Source of the DNA: Dyadobacter sp. LHD-138
Lineage (GTDB): Bacteria; Bacteroidota; Bacteroidia; Cytophagales; Spirosomataceae
NCBI RefSeq assembly: GCF_030929615.1
Contig: NZ_JAVFVU010000035.1
Location: 21,314-85,313 of the forward strand
Direction of reading: 5' to 3'
Length of the DNA: 64,000 nt
Each line of letters opens with the position of its first letter. Position 1 is the stretch's first letter. Positions 19,020 through 27,461 of this stretch are shown here, piece after piece. Under the pieces are notes generated by a model. That model was not told where the DNA came from. It worked only from the letters and a program-made list of their open reading frames with translations, and did not search any database. Both the position numbers and the translations under genes were made by a program.

Positions 19020-19811
19020 ATGCTACATATGAAACCCTCCACCCGCCTTTCAGTAATTCTTGCCTTATTTTGTCTCCTTATTAAAACTACATCCGTTACC
19101 GCTCAGGTTGGCATTGGAACGACTACGCCGGACGGCAACGCCATGCTTGAAGTTGTCAGCCCAAACAAAGGAATTCTCATTCCCAGAATTTTAAAAGCCG
19201 ATCGCGAGGCAATCGCCACACCAGCTACCGGCTTAATGGTTTATCAGACTGACGGCAAAAGTGGGTTTTATTTTTATCATGAAACCGAAGGTTGGAAACT
19301 GGTTAGCTCAGAACTTGTTCCAGCACCTGCAAGTGATCCCGGTTTTTCGGCAACGCTGAATGCTCTCACCACCAATGCCTCCACGCAACTCACAGGATGG
19401 AGTGTCACCGCCCCTTCTTATACTGCTACCGGTTTTAATCCCACAACAGGTAACTACACCGTTCCGGAAACCGGCACTTATGCCATTGAAACGACCATTA
19501 ACTATAACCTGACCACTACTACGACAGTTAATCTAGGTGTTGGTATAAATCCATATTTTGAGGTTAGAAAAACAGTACCGGCCACTTCCAGTATCATAAG
19601 TGGATATTTACCCATGTTGAACGTAAATATTATCTTAGTACTGACGTTAAAGGCTATTCTTGACAGGGGTGTTGTGACTTTGTCCAGAAATGTTAATTTA
19701 ACAGCAGGCGATGTGCTTGGTCTGTTTTATCAGAACAATGGTTTTACGCCATTTATCAATATAGGAGGCGGACTTACTCCCGGGGTTTCCTGGGCGATCC
19801 GGAAGTTGTAG
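19020..19811 (+). CDS. Exported protein with C1q/BclA-like C-terminal domain
   Basis: 263 residues. After a signal peptide (ending VTAQ) comes the Bacteroidota segment VGIGTTTPDGNAMLEVVSPNKG... LMVYQTDGKSGFYFY, found at the start of many surface proteins. The C-terminal part (~105-263) resembles a C1q/TNF-like jelly roll (TATGFNPTTGNYTVPETGTYAIETTINYN). ATGs at 19020 and 19029 are both possible. Probably a surface or matrix component. There is no T9SS tail. Confidence 0.75.
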   Translation: MLHMKPSTRLSVILALFCLLIKTTSVTAQVGIGTTTPDGNAMLEVVSPNKGILIPRILKADREAIATPATGLMVYQTDGKSGFYFYHETEGWKLVSSELVPAPASDPGFSATLNALTTNASTQLTGWSVTAPSYTATGFNPTTGNYTVPETGTYAIETTINYNLTTTTTVNLGVGINPYFEVRKTVPATSSIISGYLPMLNVNIILVLTLKAILDRGVVTLSRNVNLTAGDVLGLFYQNNGFTPFINIGGGLTPGVSWAIRKL

Positions 19812-19812
19812 T

Positions 19813-20739
19813 TCAATTTAAATTATTGACTGTTGCCTTGCGAAATGCCGCCGGGGTGGTGCCCGTCTTGTTTTTGAACAAACGGTTGAAATACTGCGGA
19901 TATTCAAAACCGAGCCTGTAGGCTGTTTCGTTTATTGAAAGGTTGGTTGTCAGAAGAATCTCTTTGGCCTTTTCTATCAGCAGGTTATGAATGTGTTGCT
20001 GCGCGCTCATACCCGTTAGTGATCGTAACATATCACTGATATAATGCGCTGACACATTAAGCTGTTCAGCGATCTCGTTGACACTCGGAATTTGCTGCAC
20101 ATGATCCTGTTGAAAAATCTTCCGGGTCAATTGCTCAAAACGGACCAGCGGCTCCTCTTCCGAATTGCTTCTTGTAATAAACTGTCGGTTATAAAAGCGG
20201 TTGGAATAGTTAAGCAAAACCTCAATATGCGACACGATCACATCCTGACTGAAACCATCAATCGACTGCTGATACTCATTGCGGATATCCAGCATAATCC
20301 TGTCGACCATCGCCTCTTCCTTTTCAGAAAGATGCAGGGCTTCGTTCAAATTGTAAGAGAAAAATCCATAAGTGTCGATACGGCTCGCAAGCGGATATTT
20401 TCGTATGAAATCGGGATGAATCAGCAGCATCCAGCCGGTAATTTTCGAATAATCTGCATTACGATCCAGGGTAAAAACCTGTCTGGGCATTGAAAAACCC
20501 ATGACACCGTTGCTGAAATCATAGTATTTACGGCCATAGCCAATGGCGTCTATATTTTTTTTGAGAAATATGCTGTAAAAATTGTAGATCAGTTTGTCGT
20601 CTGGTAGCTGCGGTAAATCCGGGTTACAGGTAAGCCCGATCACACTGATCAACGGGTGTTCAGGGCCCGGCAAACCCACAATGCTGTGGTACTCGGCAAT
20701 GGAGTTGATGATATGTGGCACAGCGGACGTTTTTTTCAT
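19813..20739 (-). CDS. AraC family transcriptional regulator
   Basis: About 308 residues from the ATG at 20739. An in-frame ATG at 20772 would add 11 residues, but family members usually start MKK.. shortly before the PEHPLI block seen here. The N-terminal half is a cupin-like effector domain. The C-terminal half (~205-300) has two helix-turn-helices (SVNEIAEQLNVSAHYISDML and SINETAYRLGFEYPQYFNRLFK). It lies 72 bp downstream of the aldo/keto reductase gene in the same orientation and may regulate it. Confidence 0.93.
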   Translation of the reverse strand: MKKTSAVPHIINSIAEYHSIVGLPGPEHPLISVIGLTCNPDLPQLPDDKLIYNFYSIFLKKNIDAIGYGRKYYDFSNGVMGFSMPRQVFTLDRNADYSKITGWMLLIHPDFIRKYPLASRIDTYGFFSYNLNEALHLSEKEEAMVDRIMLDIRNEYQQSIDGFSQDVIVSHIEVLLNYSNRFYNRQFITRSNSEEEPLVRFEQLTRKIFQQDHVQQIPSVNEIAEQLNVSAHYISDMLRSLTGMSAQQHIHNLLIEKAKEILLTTNLSINETAYRLGFEYPQYFNRLFKNKTGTTPAAFRKATVNNLN

Positions 20740-20811
20740 CTGATCTTTATTTTCTAAAACAGGAAAGCGCATCCTAAAATTACACGCATTCCTGTTTTGT
20801 TTGGGAAATAA

Positions 20812-21822
20812 TTACAAATTCAGTCCGGCCATGGACGTCTGGTCGTAGCGGTCACCTGAAATGATTCCCACCGGTACGATCGATTCCAGATGTGTAAGCT
20901 GTTCCGGGGTAAAGGTAATGTCCGAAGCGGCCACATTATCTTCCAGATTTTTGATCCGTTTTGTCCCCGGAATCGGAACTGTTCCCTTTGATAAGGCCCA
21001 TGCAATAGCCACCTGTGCAGGTGTGATGCCTTTTTCTTCCGCCAATTTCTGTATTGCTTTCACCAGTTCAAGATTTTTATAAAAATTCTCTCCCTGAAAA
21101 CGCGGAATACTCCGTCGAAAATCATTTACCTCAAAATCCTCCGGACTTTTCAGATCTCCTGTAAGAAAACCGCGGCCCAAAGGAGAATATGAGACAAACC
21201 CGATCCCCAGTTCCACAAGTGCATCAAAAACACCATTTTCTTCCGCACTGCGTTCAAATAAAGAATACTCGATTTGCACCGCTGTGATCGGATGAATCGA
21301 ATGCGCTTTTCGTAATGTCTGCGCTGAAACTTCTGACAATCCGATGTATTTCACCTTTCCGGACTGAACCAGCTCCGCCATCGCTCCAACGGTATCTTCT
21401 ATGGGTGTTTCAGGATCAACACGGTGCAGATAATACAGGTCGATATAATCCGTACCCAGATTTTTCAAAGAACGTTCCACCGCCTTTCTCAGGTAGTCCG
21501 GGCGCCCGTTAATTTTCCAGGTAAGCTGCTCGTTATCGTCAACTTCATATCCGAATTTTGTAGCAATCAGGTATTTATCCCGATTTCCGGATATTGCCTT
21601 GCTGATCAGCCGCTCATTTAAAAGCGGTCCATAAAGATCAGCCGTGTCGAGGAAATTTACACCTAGCGCCAAAGCCCTGTGAATCGTCGCTATCGACTCT
21701 TTTTCATCTGCCCTTCCGTAAATATCATTGCCGGCTATGGTCGTCATACCCATACAGCCAAGTCCCAGCACCGGCACTTCTAATCCCTGACTCCCCAGTT
21801 TTATTTTCTTAATACTGCTCAT
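20812..21822 (-). CDS. Aldo/keto reductase
   Basis: NADPH-dependent oxidoreductase of 336 residues (AKR13/YajO-like group). The catalytic tetrad is visible as Asp59 and Tyr64 (FLDTADLYG), Lys89 (IATKFGYE) and His133 (LYYLHRVD). The C-terminal cofactor-binding part includes PIPGTKRIKNLEDN. The carbonyl substrate is unknown. Its upstream region carries repeated TTTTGTATA motifs, and an AraC regulator gene follows it, so the pair may respond to an aldehyde or electrophile. Confidence 0.95.
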   Translation of the reverse strand: MSSIKKIKLGSQGLEVPVLGLGCMGMTTIAGNDIYGRADEKESIATIHRALALGVNFLDTADLYGPLLNERLISKAISGNRDKYLIATKFGYEVDDNEQLTWKINGRPDYLRKAVERSLKNLGTDYIDLYYLHRVDPETPIEDTVGAMAELVQSGKVKYIGLSEVSAQTLRKAHSIHPITAVQIEYSLFERSAEENGVFDALVELGIGFVSYSPLGRGFLTGDLKSPEDFEVNDFRRSIPRFQGENFYKNLELVKAIQKLAEEKGITPAQVAIAWALSKGTVPIPGTKRIKNLEDNVAASDITFTPEQLTHLESIVPVGIISGDRYDQTSMAGLNL

Positions 21823-21827
21823 AAACC

Positions 21828-21920
21828 AATTTTGTATAATGAAGTAATGATTAACACTGCAAAGGTGGCAGATTCAGATTTTGCGGGATTATACAAAACG
21901 GTCCATTTTGTATACAAATT
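21828..21920 (-). promoter_or_regulatory. Candidate operator array upstream of the aldo/keto reductase gene
   Basis: Three copies of TTTTGTATA lie within 93 bp: TTTTGTATAAT at 21830-21840, its exact reverse complement ATTATACAAAA at 21888-21898, and the palindrome TTTGTATACAAA at 21907-21918. Such spacing of identical half-sites suggests binding of a dimeric regulator. The nearby AraC protein is one candidate. The assignment is inferred from sequence symmetry only. Confidence 0.5.
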
Positions 21921-21974
21921 GGAGCCTGATGGCCATTGAAGGGAAGCTTCTAATTTACAAACGCTATTTATAAA

Positions 21975-22010
21975 AAAGTCGGTCGCGGGATTAATCCCGC
22001 GACCGACTTT
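21975..22010 (-). terminator. Terminator after purL
   Basis: Perfect 16-bp stem (21975-21990 with 21995-22010) with a TTAA tetraloop, GC-rich in the middle. Runs of A and T on both sides fit a strong intrinsic terminator for the minus-strand purL transcript. Confidence 0.9.
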
Positions 22011-22053
22011 ACTTTTATTGTTAAACCTGTTTTTCAAAACAGATACGATAACC

Positions 22054-25000
22054 TTACTTTCCCGACGTTTCGATCCATTTTCTTGCGTTCACGAAAGCTT
22101 CAATCCATGGAGAAACTTCGTCGTTTCTGCCTGCCGGATAATTAGCCCAGTGCCATTGGAATAGCGAACGTTCGATATGCGGCATCATCACCAGGTGTCT
22201 TCCTGAATTATCACACATCATCGCCGTATTGTAATCCGATCCGTTCGGGTTCGCCGGATACGTTTCATAAGCGTATTTGGCTACGATCTTATATTTGTCT
22301 TCTGTATAAGGAAGCGCAAATTTACCTTCGCCATGTGAGATCCAGACACCCAGCGTACTGCCGGAAAGTGTCGACAACATCACCGAATTGTTTTCCTGAA
22401 TGGTCAGTGAAGTAAAACCACTTTCGTGCTTATGACTCTCGTTATGAAGCATTTTAGGTTTCTCTTCGTGATCCGCATTGATCAGACCCAGCTCAACAAA
22501 CAGCTGACATCCGTTACAAATACCTACTGAAAGTGTATCATCACGTTTGAAGAAGTTTTCCAGTGAAAGTTTTGCTCTTTCATTGTATAAAAATGCTCCG
22601 GCCCAGCCTTTTGCAGAACCCAATACATCTGAATTAGAAAATCCGCCAACGGCACCGATAAACTGAATATCTTCCAGCGTTTCACGGCCCGAGATCAAGT
22701 CAGTCATGTGTACATCTTTCACATCAAAACCCGCCAGATACATCGCGTTGGCAAGTTCTCTTTCCGAATTACTTCCCTTCTCACGAAGAACAGCCGCTTT
22801 CGGTCTTGGTTTTGAAGGATCAATTACTGGCGCTTTCCCGTCAAACTGAATTGGGAAAGTGTAGTTCAGCACATGGTTTTTATAGTTGTCGTAACGCTCT
22901 CTGGCTTTCACTTCACCGCTCTGTTTCTGATCCAGCAGGAAAGAAGTTTTGAACCAAACATCACGCAAATGATCGACGTCAAAATTCCAGCTTCCGCTTG
23001 CATCTTTAACGGTCAAAGCCGCTTTTGAAGCAACAGAACCTATTTTGTGATAAGTTACACCATTGGCATCCAAAATCACCTCAGCAGATTTATCCGCCTG
23101 GAAAACGATACTGATATTTTCAGCGAATAGCTTTTCAATCATATTCTGATCTCCCAAAGAAGAAAGATCAATAGAAGCGCCCAGATCGCGGTCTGCAAAA
23201 CAAAGTTCCAGAAGGGTCGTGATCAAACCACCGCTGCCCACATCGTGACCTGCCTGGATTTTCCCGGCTTTGATCAACTGTTGAATCGTATTGAATGCAT
23301 TTTTAAATGCGTCAGCGTTCAAAACGTCCGGTGTCTCGTTTCCTATTTTGTTAAGAATCTGTGCAAAAGACGAACCGCCGAGTTTATAGGCGTCACCAGA
23401 AAGATTGATGTAATAAATATCACCACCATCTTTTTGAAGAACCGGCTCTACCACCGCCCTGATATCGTCAGAATGGCCAGCTGCCGAAATGATCACAGTA
23501 CCCGGCGCAATCACTTCTGCATCCTTGTACTTCTGTTTCATCGACAATGAATCTTTTCCTGTCGGGATATTGATTCCCAGACTGATTGCAAATTCGGAAC
23601 ATGCCTGCACTGCTTTATACAAACGCGCATCCTCACCCGCATTCTTGCAAGCCCACATCCAATTGGCCGAAAGCGATACACTTTCCAAACCGTCTTTAAG
23701 CGGAGCCCACACAATATTTGACAACGACTCGGCAATTGCATTACGGCTACCCGCAGCAGGATCGATCAACGCCGAAAGCGGTGCATGTCCGATGGATGTC
23801 GCAATTCCGTCTTTACCCTGATAATCCAGCGCCATCACACCGCAGTTGTTCAAAGGCAATTGAAGCGGGCCTGCACATTGCTGTTTTGCCACACGCCCAC
23901 CCACACAGCGGTCAACTTTATTGGTAAGCCAGTCTTTACTTGCAACCGCTTCAAGCTGAAGTACCTGTTCAAGGTAAGCAGCAAGGTTGGCAGCATCATA
24001 AGTCACGGGCTGATAAGTCCTTTCAATAGTTTTGTCGTTCATAACCACCTTTGGAGAACTTCCAAACATGTCATCCATTTCAAGATCCATTGGCTTGGCT
24101 CCTGTTGTGGCCGACTCGAATGTGAAACGGTGGTCAGAGGTTACCTCTCCTACCGTGTACATCGGCGCTCTTTCACGGTCCGCAATTCTTTGCAGGGTTG
24201 CTGCATTTTCCTTGCTGATCACGAGTCCCATACGTTCCTGAGACTCGTTACCGATAATTTCCTTCGCAGAAAGCGTTGGATCTCCAACCGGTAATTTGTC
24301 AAGATCAATCTTTCCGCCTGTTTCTTCTACCAGTTCAGAAAGACAGTTCAAGTGTCCGCCCGCACCATGATCATGAATGGAAACGATCGTATTCTTATCG
24401 CTTTCCACCATACCACGAACCGCGTTGGCAACTCTTTTCTGCATTTCAGGATTTGAACGCTGAATCGCATTCAAAGTAATACCTAAACCAAATGCGCCGG
24501 TATCCGCAGACGAAACCGCAGCGCCGCCCATCCCGATTCTATAATTTTCTCCGCCTAAAACAACAATTTTGTCGTCAACGGATGGTTTTTCTTTTTTCGC
24601 CTGATCCGCTTTACCATAACCAACACCACCGGCCTGCATGATCACTTTGTCAAACCCAAGCTTTCTCGCATCTTCTTCATGCTCAAAAGTCAGCAATGAC
24701 CCGGTAATTAATGGCTGGCCAAACTTATTTCCGAAATCGGAAGCTCCGTTTGAAGCCTTGATGAGGATATCCATTGGTGTCTGATACAACCATTTTCTCT
24801 CCTCCACGCCCTTTTCCCATGGGCGATTTTCTTCCAGACGGGAAAAAGAAGTCATATAAACGGCTGTTCCGGCCAAAGGCAATGAACCTTGCCCACCGGC
24901 AAGTCTGTCCCTGATCTCTCCGCCAGACCCCGTGGCCGCTCCGTTGAATGGCTCAACGGTCGTCGGGAAATTATGTGTTTCGGCTTTCAAAGAAATAACC

Positions 25001-25719
25001 GAATCAAAATCCTTTATTTCATAATAATCCGGAACATCCGCACGTTTCGGCGCAAACTGCTGAACACGAGGGCCCTTTACAAAAGCCACGTTATCCTTGT
25101 AAGCCGAAACAATTCCGTTCGGATTTGCTTCAGAAGTTTTACGGATCAGCTTAAACAATGAAGTCGGTTGTTCCACACCGTCGATGACGAACGTACCATT
25201 AAATATTTTGTGACGGCAATGCTCCGAGTTAACCTGCGAGAACCCAAAAACCTCTGAATCAGTCAGTTTACGACCAATTTTTTCAGAAAGTTTATTCAAA
25301 TAATCGACTTCCTCATCGCTGAGTGAAAGTCCCTCCTGCTTGTTGTACGCTGCCACATCGTTAATTTCGATAATTGGCTCCGGCTGAAGACTGATCAGAT
25401 ATATTTCCTGGTTAAGCTCATCGTATTTCTGAGATAACATCGGGTCAAAACCGGTAAAATCCGCTTCAACTTTTCTAAATTCCTCAATCCTGATGATTCC
25501 ATGAATATCCATATTCTGGGTAATCTCAACGGCATTTGTGCTCCATGGGGTAATCATGGCGGCACGCGGACCAACGAAGAAGTTTTTTAGGACGGTTTCC
25601 TTTTGAAGTTTTGCACCGCCAAATAGCCAGCTTAGTTTAGCAATGTCAGGCTCGGTGAGAGTTCGCTCTATCTGTAAAGCAAAAACAGTGTCGTGGTCGT
25701 TGGAAAAGAAATAAATCAT
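22054..25719 (-). CDS. purL: Phosphoribosylformylglycinamidine synthase (FGAM synthetase), single-chain
   Basis: 1221 residues, the usual size of the large single-chain enzyme. It converts FGAR, ATP and glutamine to FGAM in purine synthesis. The parts in order are an N-terminal PurS-like domain, a linker, two ATP-binding AIRS-type halves (NSEHCRHKIFNGTF, AETHNFPTTVEPFNGAATG, SIHDHGAGGHLNCLSE) and a C-terminal class I glutaminase. The glutaminase has its nucleophilic Cys in GICNGCQLF (~1073) and the His/Glu pair in MPHIERSLFQWHW (~1180). All key blocks are intact. It is a single gene with its own terminator. Confidence 0.98.
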   Translation of the reverse strand: MIYFFSNDHDTVFALQIERTLTEPDIAKLSWLFGGAKLQKETVLKNFFVGPRAAMITPWSTNAVEITQNMDIHGIIRIEEFRKVEADFTGFDPMLSQKYDELNQEIYLISLQPEPIIEINDVAAYNKQEGLSLSDEEVDYLNKLSEKIGRKLTDSEVFGFSQVNSEHCRHKIFNGTFVIDGVEQPTSLFKLIRKTSEANPNGIVSAYKDNVAFVKGPRVQQFAPKRADVPDYYEIKDFDSVISLKAETHNFPTTVEPFNGAATGSGGEIRDRLAGGQGSLPLAGTAVYMTSFSRLEENRPWEKGVEERKWLYQTPMDILIKASNGASDFGNKFGQPLITGSLLTFEHEEDARKLGFDKVIMQAGGVGYGKADQAKKEKPSVDDKIVVLGGENYRIGMGGAAVSSADTGAFGLGITLNAIQRSNPEMQKRVANAVRGMVESDKNTIVSIHDHGAGGHLNCLSELVEETGGKIDLDKLPVGDPTLSAKEIIGNESQERMGLVISKENAATLQRIADRERAPMYTVGEVTSDHRFTFESATTGAKPMDLEMDDMFGSSPKVVMNDKTIERTYQPVTYDAANLAAYLEQVLQLEAVASKDWLTNKVDRCVGGRVAKQQCAGPLQLPLNNCGVMALDYQGKDGIATSIGHAPLSALIDPAAGSRNAIAESLSNIVWAPLKDGLESVSLSANWMWACKNAGEDARLYKAVQACSEFAISLGINIPTGKDSLSMKQKYKDAEVIAPGTVIISAAGHSDDIRAVVEPVLQKDGGDIYYINLSGDAYKLGGSSFAQILNKIGNETPDVLNADAFKNAFNTIQQLIKAGKIQAGHDVGSGGLITTLLELCFADRDLGASIDLSSLGDQNMIEKLFAENISIVFQADKSAEVILDANGVTYHKIGSVASKAALTVKDASGSWNFDVDHLRDVWFKTSFLLDQKQSGEVKARERYDNYKNHVLNYTFPIQFDGKAPVIDPSKPRPKAAVLREKGSNSERELANAMYLAGFDVKDVHMTDLISGRETLEDIQFIGAVGGFSNSDVLGSAKGWAGAFLYNERAKLSLENFFKRDDTLSVGICNGCQLFVELGLINADHEEKPKMLHNESHKHESGFTSLTIQENNSVMLSTLSGSTLGVWISHGEGKFALPYTEDKYKIVAKYAYETYPANPNGSDYNTAMMCDNSGRHLVMMPHIERSLFQWHWANYPAGRNDEVSPWIEAFVNARKWIETSGK

Positions 25720-25736
25720 GGTATGTTATTATGGCG

Positions 25737-25744
25737 CAAAGTTA
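25737..25744 (-). promoter_or_regulatory. Possible -7 box of the purL promoter
   Basis: On the minus strand TAACTTTG matches the Bacteroidota -7 consensus TAnnTTTG exactly, about 18 bp upstream of the purL ATG. No good -33 TTTG is seen at the usual distance and the leader would be very short. Confidence 0.3.
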
Positions 25745-25840
25745 CTTTGAAATTTTCGCGATGTCCATACGTAGCGTAAAATAGTTCTGATAAATTAAAA
25801 AACCTGAATCAGCCTGAATGGTTCCCGTGCCCGGGCATAG

Positions 25841-25930
25841 TTATTGAAAAGTAACGAAATTGACCTGTGCTCCACCCTTTTCAATAGTTTCCTTTGTCAA
25901 AAAAGCAAGCTGTAAGGCCTGAGCGGCCAT
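25841..25930 (-). CDS. Possible tiny ORF or gene remnant in the purL/LLM intergenic region
   Basis: 29 codons (MAAQALQLAFLTKETIEKGG...), and the same frame stays open upstream without an ATG to about 25970 (VQELLKKFSLARE). The translation is helix-like and protein-like rather than random, so it may be a real microprotein or the tail of a lost gene. The rest of 25720-26109 shows nothing. Confidence 0.25.
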   Translation of the reverse strand: MAAQALQLAFLTKETIEKGGAQVNFVTFQ

Positions 25931-26109
25931 TTCTCTTGCCAAAGAAAATTTCTTCAATAATTCTTGAACGATTATTCAACTATTCGTATTCTTTTGGTGT
26001 TGATCTAAGTTATAACATGTAGCTAATCGTGCAAAACCATCAGTTACTTAACAGAATTACTTTAAAAATGAAGAATATCCTGGCAGATATTCAGTCAAAA
26101 ATATTCGAT

Positions 26110-27138
26110 ATGATGCAGACAAAAGAGTCAAAACCTGTTGCTTATTCGGTCCTCGACCTCGCTACCGTGATTGAGGGAAAAACACCGGCTGACACCTTTA
26201 AAACCAGTCTGGAGTTGGCGCGTGCAGCCGAAAAACTTGGCTACACCCGCTACTGGCTCGCCGAACATCACAACATGATCAGTGTTGCCAGCTCCGCGAC
26301 TTCGGTACTGATCGGCTACATTGCCGGTGGCACTTCGTCGATCCGTGTTGGTTCCGGCGGCATTATGCTTCCCAACCATGCCCCGCTTATCGTTGCGGAG
26401 CAGTTCGGAACGCTGGCTTCGTTGTACCCGGGGAGAATTGATCTCGGACTGGGCCGTGCGCCGGGTACCGACCAAGTTACCGCGCGTGCTATTCGCGGAG
26501 AAAATTTCAATGCCGTGCACAATTTCCCGAATGATATCCAGGCTCTGCAGACTTTCTTTTCAAAAGATAACCATACCAGTAAAGTACGGGCTAATCCGGG
26601 AGAAGGACTGGATATTCCCATCTGGGTACTTGGTTCGAGTACGGACAGCGCGCGTGTGGCGGCAGCGATGGGCCTGCCTTATGCCTTTGCCAGCCACTTC
26701 GCACCGGCTTATTTCCTGGAAGCCATTGCACTGTACCGAAAAAATTTCCGCCCGTCAGTTTATCTGGACAAGCCTTACGTGATGGCTTGTGTGAACGTAG
26801 TCGCTGCCGATACGGATGTGGAAGCTGACTGGTTGTCGACCTCGATATTGCAGTTTTTTCTGGGTGTTGTAAGCGGCAAGCGCAAACTTTTACAACCGCC
26901 AGTAGAAGATATGAATGATATCTGGGGAATTCAGGAGGAACATGCCGTGAGCCAGATGCTGGCTTATTCGTTTATCGGCGGACCTGAAAAACTAAAACAG
27001 CGGATCAAAAAATTCTTTGAACAGACACAGGTTGATGAGATCATGGCAACCTCGCATATCTTTGATCATCAAGCCAGAATAAAATCTTACCAGCTTTTCT
27101 CGCAGGTTGTCAACGAGATTAATACGTTAGCGGTTTAA
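26110..27138 (+). CDS. LLM class flavin-dependent oxidoreductase (luciferase-like)
   Basis: About 342 residues from the ATG at 26110. Other starts upstream are an ATG at 26068 and a GTG at 26029, but family members begin a few residues before YSVLDLA, which favours 26110. Motifs are typical of the alkanal-monooxygenase-like MsnO8/YhbW group: RYWLAEHHNMISVASSATSVLIG, RVGSGGIMLPNHAPL, RIDLGLGRAPGTD and PIWVLGSSTDSARVAAAMG. The flavin is probably FMN or F420-like, and the substrate is unknown. It is a single gene. Confidence 0.93.
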   Translation: MMQTKESKPVAYSVLDLATVIEGKTPADTFKTSLELARAAEKLGYTRYWLAEHHNMISVASSATSVLIGYIAGGTSSIRVGSGGIMLPNHAPLIVAEQFGTLASLYPGRIDLGLGRAPGTDQVTARAIRGENFNAVHNFPNDIQALQTFFSKDNHTSKVRANPGEGLDIPIWVLGSSTDSARVAAAMGLPYAFASHFAPAYFLEAIALYRKNFRPSVYLDKPYVMACVNVVAADTDVEADWLSTSILQFFLGVVSGKRKLLQPPVEDMNDIWGIQEEHAVSQMLAYSFIGGPEKLKQRIKKFFEQTQVDEIMATSHIFDHQARIKSYQLFSQVVNEINTLAV

Positions 27139-27147
27139 AATAAAAAA

Positions 27148-27256
27148 TGTTCCTATCGGAGCAAAACACCGAGCATCCTAAGATCCTTGTCCCATCGGGA
27201 CATTTCGTTGGTAGAAGCTGGGATAGATCGATGTGGTTTTCGTTCCAATAGGAACG
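27148..27256. repeat. Three tandem related palindromes
   Basis: TGTTCCtatcGGAGCA (27148-27163), TGTCCCatcGGGACA (27188-27202) and CGTTCCaataGGAACG (27241-27256) share the same core. The last two are followed by a similar tail (TTTCGTTGGTAG, TTTCGTGGTATT). This looks like an interspersed Bacteroidota palindromic repeat present in three diverged copies. It lies just after the LLM gene. Confidence 0.6.
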
Positions 27257-27402
27257 TTTCGTGGTATTGATATGACCAATTAAATTAATTAGGAATGAAA
27301 AGAACCTTAAACGATGGGTGGAATTAATGATAATAAAATGTTTGAAAATCTTGGAGAAGCGTACTGCTGATTCCTAAATACTAGCAAAAAAAGTCAAATC
27401 AA

Positions 27403-27431
27403 TGTTATTCTGTCGTTAATTTCTATATTTG
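27403..27431 (+). promoter_or_regulatory. Candidate promoter of the GAF histidine kinase gene
   Basis: TATATTTG at 27424-27431 matches the Bacteroidota -7 box TAnnTTTG. A weak -33-like TGTT lies at 27403-27406, 17 bp upstream. A TTG codon at 27429 lies inside this box, so translation should start at the ATG at 27462. Confidence 0.4.
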
Positions 27432-27461
27432 AAGCGGGCCGTTATCAAAGACTTGACAAAA

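Noticed and set aside
21819..22037. 72-codon minus-strand ORF
   Set aside because: It reads through the purL terminator and the operator palindromes, so it is not a gene.
27429..27461. TTG start of the GAF histidine kinase
   Set aside because: The TTG lies inside a good -7 promoter box, and the ATG at 27462 is closer to the family start.
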